Shown here: piece by piece, positions 22,301 to 27,371 of the stretch | How the letters are laid out: every line of letters begins with the position of its first letter | How positions within the stretch are numbered: position 1 is the stretch's first letter | Source of the DNA: Bigelowiella natans CCMP2755 | Taxonomy: Eukaryota > Cercozoa > Chlorarachniophyceae | Direction: 5' to 3' | Length of the DNA stretch: 27,371 nucleotides | Assembly: GCA_000320545.1 (NCBI GenBank) | Contig: ADNK01001559.1 | Span: 1 to 27,371 of the forward strand | Translations under genes and position numbers: made by a program | The notes under the pieces: model-generated | Seen by the model: only the letters and a program-made list of their open reading frames with translations | Databases searched by the model: none | Told to the model about the DNA's origin: nothing

Positions 22301-24366
22301 TTGTCGATATCCCAATCATCAGCTGGGGGGGTCTTGTCCAGTAGCTCCGTTATCTGTCGGATGGTCTTGCCGGGGTTCTTCTTCCGTAGCTCGGTAGGTG
22401 TAGGTAGCTTGTTGTCCGCTAGGTCCATAAACTCTAACGCATTAACGCTTGACTCAGAGGTCCACTCGTCAAGCCGTATCATGTTCTGGCTGATGGTCCT
22501 GCCTGACTTCTTTGGCAACTTAGCAAAGTATATCTTGTGATTGTAGAATGATATGATCCCCCCTAATTTTTCTAGGGCATCCTGTCCGAGGAGTAGTTCC
22601 ATGGATAAAGTCATGGCTACTCGGGTCTTGATTTGGGTCTCCGCGTCGCTGCCAGGTATCTGTAGCTTTAGCATTAGCTCACCGACGGTCTTCATGGAAG
22701 AGCTTCCGTCTGCTTGAGCATATTTACGTTCTTTCTTAGTCACTTGATCCAATAGTCCTAACCTTCTTACTGTGCTTAGGCTTATGAAGGACTTCGGCAT
22801 GCTGCCACTATCCCAAAGGGCAGGTAGTTTCTTGTAGTCTCCGTAGCTGTCTTTAACTTTAACCTTGGTCATAGCAACTTTGATAGTCCTGTTAGCGTCT
22901 TCGTCATTAATGTTGCATACTCCTAAGTTCTTTATGTCGTCTAGGGTCATGGGCTTGTCTTGGTCCTGCGTTGCTGGTACTGCTGTCTTCGTCGGCGCCT
23001 GCTTAAGGTGATCTAATATTCCGTTTATCTGCTGCTGTATAGCATTGATACTGTTCTGCTTTTTGTTCTTATATTTATTGTTCTTCCCGTTGTTGCTGCC
23101 TTGCCATTTGCTGTTGTTATATCCTTGTCCTCTGCCTTTCTTTCTCTTTAACTTCTCGTAGTGTTCGTTGAGCTGCCTGATCGTCATCCTGGGTCGTCCT
23201 TCTTTCCTGTCTCTGCAGTCTTTAGCGGTGTGTTTCCCTTTACGTGAGCAGTATCCGCAACGTCGGTTACCTTCCCTGTCCTTGTACCAGTCTCGCTGCG
23301 GCTTAATAGCGTTAATGTTTCCTATGCCAGGTACCTTAGGGCTGGTAAACTTGCGGTCCTGCTCCTGCTCGCGTAGGGATATAGCCTGCACTGCTGCCTC
23401 CATCGTGGTGTAGCCTTTCTCCGTAACGTAAGTGGATTCCTTTATCTTTAACTTGAACTCTTCAAACCTTGCCTGATCATCACCTGTGTTGTAATTAAAA
23501 TCATGTAGTTCGTCGATCATATCCTGGAAGCGCGTGGCAAAGTCTCTAACAGGTTCTCTCTCATGCTGCATCATTGCTCTGTATTTTCTAATAGCCTGGG
23601 GTAGGGAGTTAGCATCCTGTTCATTTACAAAAGCCTTCATTATCGCCTCAACGTCTCGTAGCCCACTAACTGTAGTGTGTATTTTCTCTAGCTGCCTGAT
23701 CCGGGTCCTGCCTGTCTCGTAAAGGTCCATGGCTTGCTTTATTATAGCTAGCCATTTGAGCTTGTCGTTTTCGGTGGGGTTAGGGGTAAAGTCGCAGAGT
23801 ATACTCCTAGCGTTCTTCCACCACCTCCTTGCCTCACCTCTTTTCCCGTTGTATTTCGTTATCATAACCGGTGCTGTTTTAACAGACATGAACTGGGTGT
23901 TCCGCTGTACCGGCTGCTGCTGCTTGACGGTGCTCTGGGTCGTCCCCCGCGAGGCGCCCAGACCCCCGTCGTTCCTAAACAAAGCTGCCCACTCTGGAGG
24001 TAAGTCTGCTTCGTAATCCATGATGTCCTGCATGATAGCTGCCCAAACATCATGTGTCTGATACTTGTATTCTATCGATACTTTCAGTTTGGCGTAGTTG
24101 CTCGCCCTGGGTCGCAAGGCTCGTAATGCCATTACGACCTTCTTGCTTTCGGCGGCCACGTCCTCGTCGTCCGCCTCGTAGAAGTTCTCCAGTGCCTCTG
24201 CTGCTGCATCTGCTTTCTTAATCCCGGGTGCTGGTCCCGGCGGTGCCTGTGGAGGTGTTCCTCCTCCTTCCTTAGCGTCCGTATCGCCCTTCCTTTCCTG
24301 TTTCTGCTCGTGCCCTTGCACGGCCTGCGAGCCAAAGTCCTGCTGTTCTTCTAGCTGCTGTGACAT
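19393..24366 (-). CDS. Gag-Pol polyprotein of the Ty3/gypsy-type element
   Basis: A single 1657-residue frame starts at the ATG 24366, 39 nt inside the 5' LTR. The Gag part (about 1-440) holds a zinc knuckle at Cys370, Cys373, His379 and Cys384, which has one extra residue compared with the usual spacing. Aspartic protease is at about 510-625 with DSG at 519-521. Reverse transcriptase runs about 730-960 with the first Asp in SSLDKNES (822) and YVDDD (889-893). RNase H spans about 1040-1160 with Asp1046, Glu1083, Asp1109 and Asp1154. Integrase has an N-terminal His/Cys zinc region (His1235, His1239, Cys1268, Cys1270) and the acidic triad Asp1304, Asp1376, Glu1404. A GPY/F-like module follows (FWGGVAKVTERKGRKQ ... 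ISHLKNY), then about 120 residues of unrecognised C-terminus. No stop or frameshift interrupts it, so it may be active. Confidence 0.95.
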   Translation of the reverse strand: MSQQLEEQQDFGSQAVQGHEQKQERKGDTDAKEGGGTPPQAPPGPAPGIKKADAAAEALENFYEADDEDVAAESKKVVMALRALRPRASNYAKLKVSIEYKYQTHDVWAAIMQDIMDYEADLPPEWAALFRNDGGLGASRGTTQSTVKQQQPVQRNTQFMSVKTAPVMITKYNGKRGEARRWWKNARSILCDFTPNPTENDKLKWLAIIKQAMDLYETGRTRIRQLEKIHTTVSGLRDVEAIMKAFVNEQDANSLPQAIRKYRAMMQHEREPVRDFATRFQDMIDELHDFNYNTGDDQARFEEFKLKIKESTYVTEKGYTTMEAAVQAISLREQEQDRKFTSPKVPGIGNINAIKPQRDWYKDREGNRRCGYCSRKGKHTAKDCRDRKEGRPRMTIRQLNEHYEKLKRKKGRGQGYNNSKWQGSNNGKNNKYKNKKQNSINAIQQQINGILDHLKQAPTKTAVPATQDQDKPMTLDDIKNLGVCNINDEDANRTIKVAMTKVKVKDSYGDYKKLPALWDSGSMPKSFISLSTVRRLGLLDQVTKKERKYAQADGSSSMKTVGELMLKLQIPGSDAETQIKTRVAMTLSMELLLGQDALEKLGGIISFYNHKIYFAKLPKKSGRTISQNMIRLDEWTSESSVNALEFMDLADNKLPTPTELRKKNPGKTIRQITELLDKTPPADDWDIDKGKKYINKILNEKYSDITKPTTKPSSKLTPVKIELKKGYEECIINDPEHRRPEADWEKIEWQINEWAKEGKIEPSNSPWNVRHVLAKKPTYPFFRLAHNFIRHNRVIKRIQTPTPRIDDVIEHVIGYKYYSSLDKNESYMQTPIHKTSRPITAFSSRHRKWHFVVFPYGLSISGDAFSSQNYRAYTHDGMASVLWVFVFVYVDDDIICTNTVVAQIFLLENIFIRFAHFGFTIRLQKCTFLATRIKWCGYYLEQGRITPNPEKVAALQQAPKPKNAKELKSFLQTAAWILRRFSPTYARTAAAFTTAYRKENSVGLSFAKVWAKAGLDAHFDNLIKLCSNTLLNAKLDTTRPATLWTDWSKLGMAAVLTQDQQIIRVWGRACTAAEAKYSPTKGEYKAMTEAQRKLRYYLLSVPSFTLMTDHKPLLGIDRKLEAPNDEYAAMRADTEEFRDKRTVVYAPGDKQLADYFSRLFEKKVPTQVTPMVNAITFEDGDFLPEPEELQHLQEHLDKYKHKHEVLSDRIYVYTNNVRRTYVPRRTRGALLFTAHGPAHVGENHITALLYHYYWPYKLKEIRTYLRGCRCSSLKAAGVATKESSKSRASKKIKARNFLDIVQIDVYKYDGYHYLTFVDVATGKCWVKKIIKVNVAKKNKGLYKQRLTNCYRTWESELQAIPDEVSINKIPKKLHVDNETSLLQLPHPNIDASPVYYAQSNSKVERLHRTLANLSRINSTTPDKIQGLVNDTFTSGGGIKDKEREEGDDNDDDTESEDEKVPYDGRVLKEGQYVRAKVNLRSRNKQDPFWGGVAKVTERKGRKQYYIYDGNRVTLRHISHLKNYDIGEKLLEDVKVNPTVWERAMPCLGPRPKFDVEYGNNKVRVNDDWRMKIVYLGYPGLRNMERVAMKIKDGKYQLLYLAVPDLPFEHWYKVLGDLDAEGWYGHEPKDEGEFWVSDKGDKVREESITWWLVKFRKR

Positions 24367-24382
24367 TGTTAGTCAAATCGTT

Positions 24383-24400
24383 TCCCGTGTGTGGAAGCCA
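24383..24400 (-). other. Candidate primer-binding site
   Basis: Five bases inside the 5' LTR the minus strand reads TGGCTTCCACACACGGGA, which starts with TGG as needed to pair with a tRNA 3' CCA end. It does not match initiator Met tRNA; I cannot name the tRNA. Confidence 0.5.
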
Positions 24401-24405
24401 AAGGT

Positions 24406-24731
24406 TGTTGCGCGTAAGGTGTTCACAGGCCGAGGCGCTACGTGCACAAGTAGGCAGGGGGGGGGAAAGGCACGTTTGCTTCCTTTTGAAGAGTTGTGTT
24501 TATTTTTATTAAAGATTATATTTTTATTAAATCGTGCACTGCGTAATCATTCGCGAAGCTTTCGCGAATGCCGCCGCACGTGGGGCAGCACACTTCCGGT
24601 GTGCTGCCATGAGTCCCGCCGGAACCCACGTGCCTATGCTGTATTAATATCTACGTTATCTATATTCTATATCCGCGACAACCCCTTTGTTGTCGCACGT
24701 GACTTGTGCCCGCGTAGTGGTACGCGCTACA
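24406..24731 (-). repeat. 5' LTR of the retrotransposon
   Basis: Same 326 bases as 19016-19341. It carries the promoter for the gag-pol transcript, inferred from position. Confidence 0.97.
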
Positions 24732-24735
24732 AGGG
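24732..24735. repeat. Target site duplication, right copy (AGGG)
   Basis: Matches 19012-19015 on the other side of the element. Confidence 0.85.
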
Positions 24736-24900
24736 TTGCTGGCATGTTCACGTGACCGACGTGCAGCAGCTGTGTGACTTTGTCCATCACAGCGCCTGTT
24801 GCGCGAGCCAATCATGCACAGTTGCCAATTGTTCAGTTGCAGCATGGGAACATTGAACAATGAACAATGAACAAAGCGTTGATCAAATCCACATGCGCCA

Positions 24901-24920
24901 GAACCACATGGGAGACAGGC
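24901..24920. repeat. 20-bp direct repeat, copy 1
   Basis: GAACCACATGGGAGACAGGC occurs here and again at 26630-26649 in the same orientation, on either side of the interrupted minus-strand reading frames. Flanking bases differ. Confidence 0.85.
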
Positions 24921-25034
24921 GTTCGCATGCAGCAGAGCCTCAACAACACTCGTTGTGAGGACTTGTCAGCACCCTGTTGGTGATGAGACACAAAAACATC
25001 CAACCATGATTTCCTTTTGAAGAATTGTCTCTCT

Positions 25035-25369
25035 GTTAGATCAATGTGAGTGATGTCAATCAAGCAAATGAGAGCAGCACAGCAGGTGAAATCCATGACA
25101 TTGACGGTGAACTTGGTGAAATCGTCCTCGTAATGGATGAACTAAAAGCTGAACTGAATCCTGAATTCCATCGCAAACTGAGAGATAAACTGATGAAAGT
25201 CCACAATTGTCTAATGAGCGAAGTTGTAGATGGCCATGCTCAACCACCGAAGCACACTTTTCCAACGGCACACAACGTTGTGCAAGAGAGCATCTGCTAC
25301 TTCCCCTCACAGTGGGTAGAGTTCCTATCTTTTGAACGACAGCAACTCCACATGTACACATATTTATAA
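25035..25369 (+). CDS. Possible exon of an unknown plus-strand gene
   Basis: An acceptor-like CTCTCTGTTAG ends at 25039 and is followed by an open frame to a stop at 25369. The protein reads GEIHDIDGELGEIVLVMDEL and RKLRDKLMKVHNCLMSEVVD, which looks like ordinary helical coding sequence but matches no family I know. A donor GTAGAG after CCCTCACAGTGG (about 25315) could end the exon before it overlaps the opposite-strand gene, whose stop lies at 25297. No start or downstream exon was identified. Confidence 0.3.
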
Positions 25370-26094
25370 CAATGCGGCGGCGGATGTCCATGCTCCTCCA
25401 TCTCATGCCAGTCCCCAGTGTGTCGTTCAGCACAATCTCTGGGACACTTGTTGGCAGAGCAAAGAACACAAAATTGTGTGCCTTGGCACTTGTTTTCTCG
25501 GCAAAGTTCTCCTGATTCTGCCTTTCGTTTCCTTTCCGCTTCTTCTTTCTCAGCTTCGTTTTGTAGCCTCCTTCTTTCTTCTTCTTCTTTCTTCCTTCTT
25601 TGTGCTTCTGCTTTCTTCCTTCTTTCTTCAATGTGCGTTCGAATGTCCACCGATTTCTCCACTGTGAGGTCGTCCAGTCTCTCAACGATGTAGGCACTCA
25701 CCAGCATCTCAGCTTTGTGCTTTCCTTTTTTCATCCTGCCTATCAATCGCTTCCTTTTGAGTTCCTCAGCGATTAGGTTGTGCTGTCTTTCTTCGTCGTT
25801 GATGTTTGCCTTCTCATGTTCATTTCTGAGTCGTGCGATTTCTTCAGTGGTCTTGTTGTGCAGAGTTTGAACAGAATCCGACAACTGAATTTCCGCTTGG
25901 GCGACCGCAATCACAGTTGCTTCGTCCCCGCACTTTCGCAAACAGGAAAGGCTGTGCCCTTTGAAGGACATCCCATCCACTGTGACACTTTCATCGCTCA
26001 ACTGAGACACAACTGACATTTTCCCATCACCGAATTTGCATTTCAGCACAAATTTTTTGTCCATTGGCTTGAAAGCACATTGCTCCATCGTCAC
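25297..26094 (-). CDS. Coiled-coil protein with C-terminal Cys/His cluster
   Basis: A single intronless frame whose first ATG is at 26088, giving about 263 residues. The N-terminal part (KPMDKKFVLKCKFGDGKM ... SLSCLRKCGDE) is unrecognised. The middle is a long charged helix with ERRKKAEAQRRKKEEEERRR. The end holds closely spaced metal-ligand residues (CQGTQFCVLCSANKCPRDC then AERHTGDWHEMEEHGH), reminiscent of B-box-type zinc binding but not an exact match. Lack of introns contrasts with every other gene in the window. Upstream reading frames 26546-26331 and 26334-26095 look like coding sequence broken by a frameshift and then one in-frame TAA, so the whole may be a retrocopy or a decaying element gene. 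Confidence 0.45.
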   Translation of the reverse strand: MTMEQCAFKPMDKKFVLKCKFGDGKMSVVSQLSDESVTVDGMSFKGHSLSCLRKCGDEATVIAVAQAEIQLSDSVQTLHNKTTEEIARLRNEHEKANINDEERQHNLIAEELKRKRLIGRMKKGKHKAEMLVSAYIVERLDDLTVEKSVDIRTHIEERRKKAEAQRRKKEEEERRRLQNEAEKEEAERKRKAESGELCRENKCQGTQFCVLCSANKCPRDCAERHTGDWHEMEEHGHPPPHCYKYVYMWSCCRSKDRNSTHCEGK

Positions 26095-26546
26095 TTAATG
26101 AGCGACTTCCAAACTCTTCTGGCCATTCAAAATGTCCCGAGCATCCCTCAATTTGCTACCAACTTTCCTTCCTTCCAACACATCGATGATTTCCTTGATT
26201 TTCTTGCGATGTTTTCCCAAAATGTTTCGCTGTGTCATGATTTCACGGATTATGTCTCGCTTCTCGCACTCACCATCCAACCCTTCGTCATCCTCGCTGT
26301 CTCCATCTTCAATTTCATTCTCCAGTTTCCTCAATGAGTCTCACATTTGGACACATCTTCCTCTCGCTTCTTCAACTCGTGTTTCAAATTTCCTTTCCAA
26401 CACTTAAGATGATTTTCCAGTTGCTTCACTTTCTCGCTTGCAATCTTGTCTTTGTTACTCGTTTGATTCCCAGAAACCAAGCAAGTTCCACCATCTTGAA
26501 CACTCACTTTCCAATCATCTTTTCCCAAGAATTGTGACACAGACAT
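26095..26546 (-). pseudogene. Upstream frames broken by a frameshift and a stop
   Basis: ATG at 26546 opens a frame (MSVSQFLGKDDW ... HELKKREEDVSKCE) ending at 26331. Coiled-coil coding continues in another frame from about 26334 (RKLENEIEDGDSEDDEG ... RDILNGQKSLEVAH) to a TAA at 26097-26095. That frame then continues past the TAA into the coiled-coil/Cys-His frame. No intron signal large enough to remove the breaks was found. Alternatives are a separate small gene, sequencing errors or programmed recoding. Confidence 0.4.
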
Positions 26547-26629
26547 TGTCCTTCCTGTTGCTTGATGTCACCAGTCTGTGCACAGACACAACCTTCTCTG
26601 GTGATTCGCAAGGGCATGTGGAACCTCTC

Positions 26630-26649
26630 GAACCACATGGGAGACAGGC
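26630..26649. repeat. 20-bp direct repeat, copy 2
   Basis: Same 20 bases and orientation as 24901-24920, about 85 bp upstream of the minus-strand ATG at 26546. Confidence 0.85.
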
Positions 26650-26699
26650 AAAACCCAGCCAACATGTGAACGCTTCTAGCTCATCTCACATGTGATTCT

Positions 26700-27045
26700 T
26701 GCGTGCACAGCTAGCTAGCTAGACAACAACAGTTTTGCATCAATCTAGCAATGCCGCGTGTTCGTCAGTGTTCAGTGACGTTCAGTGTTCTGAGCCACCT
26801 CTGGCTGTGGCTAGGTGGCTAGCTGGTGCGATTTGGCGATGCTGGCCAATTGGGCCTCAACGATCGCAGGTTGGCGTGCAGCGTGCAAGCTAGCAAGCTT
26901 GCAAGCCAGCAAGCCCATGTTCTCTGAAAGTCAGCTAGCTGCTAGCCAGGAAGTGCTGGAGTGCCGGGGCCGCAGCACCACTAGCTAGCTAGACAAACAC
27001 ATGTGTCGCCTAGTAGCACCCAAACGACGCATGCTAGCATGTGTG
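26700..27045. repeat. CTAG-rich repeat block C
   Basis: Dense GCTAGC and AGCTAG words with an ATGCTAGCATGTGTGG motif at 27031-27046 and the 21-bp word shared with block B at 26886-26906. No gene seen between 26650 and 27232. Confidence 0.75.
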
Positions 27046-27232
27046 GTCGCATCGTCACTGCATAGCAATGTTTGATGAACACACGTAAACCACTAGATCA
27101 TCATGAATTCACATTGTGTGCTACCAACATTACACAATTCAACGGGTCGTGTGAAGGAAGAACATATATGCGAACACTTTCAGTATTTTTCTCATACATA
27201 GATCTACGAAACGCTCCTCCACTATCTAACTA

Positions 27233-27371
27233 TTACGGCCGCCTCCGCCCCTTTTTAGGCCTTGATTTCTTTTGACCCCCCCCGCCTGATGGGTGCATAC
27301 TCATGCCACCCATGCTGTCCATTTGTTTTATTAGATTAGCGAAGTTTTGCATTCCTCCCATTCTTTGAAGA
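27233..27371 (-). CDS. C-terminal exon resembling signal recognition particle protein SRP54 (partial)
   Basis: A minus-strand frame enters from the right edge and ends at TAA 27235-27233, giving 45 residues. It begins LQRMGGMQNFANLIKQMDSM and continues with Met/Gly-rich sequence, then a Gly run and a strongly basic tail (KKSRPKKGRRRP). Met-rich MGGM ... LMKQM sequences close the RNA- and signal-binding M domain of SRP54 in many eukaryotes. Only the tail is visible, so another Met-rich protein is possible. Confidence 0.55.
   Translation of the reverse strand, partial: LQRMGGMQNFANLIKQMDSMGGMSMHPSGGGGQKKSRPKKGRRRP

Larger units (their letters stand above)
19016..24731 (-). mobile_element. Complete Ty3/gypsy-type LTR retrotransposon, 5716 bp
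   Basis: Two identical 326-bp LTRs, beginning TG and ending CA, enclose one long gag-pol frame on the minus strand. The element has a primer-binding-site candidate after the 5' LTR, a purine-rich tract before the 3' LTR and a 4-bp target duplication AGGG. The domain order protease, reverse transcriptase, RNase H, integrase identifies the Ty3/gypsy (Metaviridae-type) group. No base differences between the LTRs were seen by eye, so insertion was recent, and the frame is uninterrupted. Confidence 0.97.

Noticed and set aside
19940-24016. Several plus-strand open frames across the retrotransposon
   Set aside because: All are antisense to the intact gag-pol frame and show no family resemblance.
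25011-25027. Similarity of TTCCTTTTGAAGAATTGT to the LTR sequence TTCCTTTTGAAGAGTTGT
   Set aside because: The match is 17 of 18 bases but does not extend, so chance or a very short remnant cannot be told apart.

Overview
This is nuclear DNA of an intron-dense microbial eukaryote (protist or alga). The genes are split by many short GT-AG introns, mostly about 50-400 nt, with very short exons. There are microsatellites and a complete LTR retrotransposon. I cannot name the organism from the sequence alone. No bacterial operons, rRNA, tRNA or CRISPR were seen.

Layout. (1) Positions 1-3266, minus strand: a 13-exon gene running off the left edge, with a bacterial-type SH3 (SH3b)-like segment and an acidic tail; function unknown. 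(2) 3159-4755, plus strand: a glyoxalase/dioxygenase-like (VOC superfamily) enzyme in nine exons, one only 10 nt long, probably with an organelle-targeting leader. (3) 4756-5624: intergenic, with a CTAG-rich repeat block. (4) 5625-6930, minus strand: a PH-domain protein in six exons. (5) 7922-14188, plus strand: a large gene for a protein of about 1,670 residues, built from repeated rhodanese-like and dual-specificity-phosphatase-like (DSP) modules that have all lost the catalytic motif. It also has a filamin-like segment and a long C-terminal coiled coil. It is divergent to the PH gene and its 5' end is unresolved. (6) 14189-15413: intergenic, with a second CTAG-rich block. (7) 15414-18823, minus strand: a complete 12-exon hypoxanthine-guanine phosphoribosyltransferase (HPRT) gene with an 11-nt microexon and a probable GC-AG intron. 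(8) 19016-24731, minus strand: a young, apparently intact Ty3/gypsy-type retrotransposon with identical 326-bp LTRs and a 4-bp target duplication, lying 192 bp upstream of the HPRT start codon. (9) 24736-26650: a stretch with a possible plus-strand exon and an intronless, interrupted minus-strand coiled-coil/Cys-His reading frame, bracketed by a 20-bp direct repeat. (10) 26700-27045: a third CTAG-rich block. (11) 27233-27371, minus strand: a C-terminal exon resembling SRP54.

The gene models were assembled by hand from splice signals, reading phase and family similarity. The HPRT and VOC models stay in frame through every junction and reproduce known family motifs, so they are strong. The unknown gene at the left edge and the first exon(s) of the phosphatase-like gene are weaker. 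The genes do not form one pathway. The most unusual item is the tandem rhodanese/pseudophosphatase protein.
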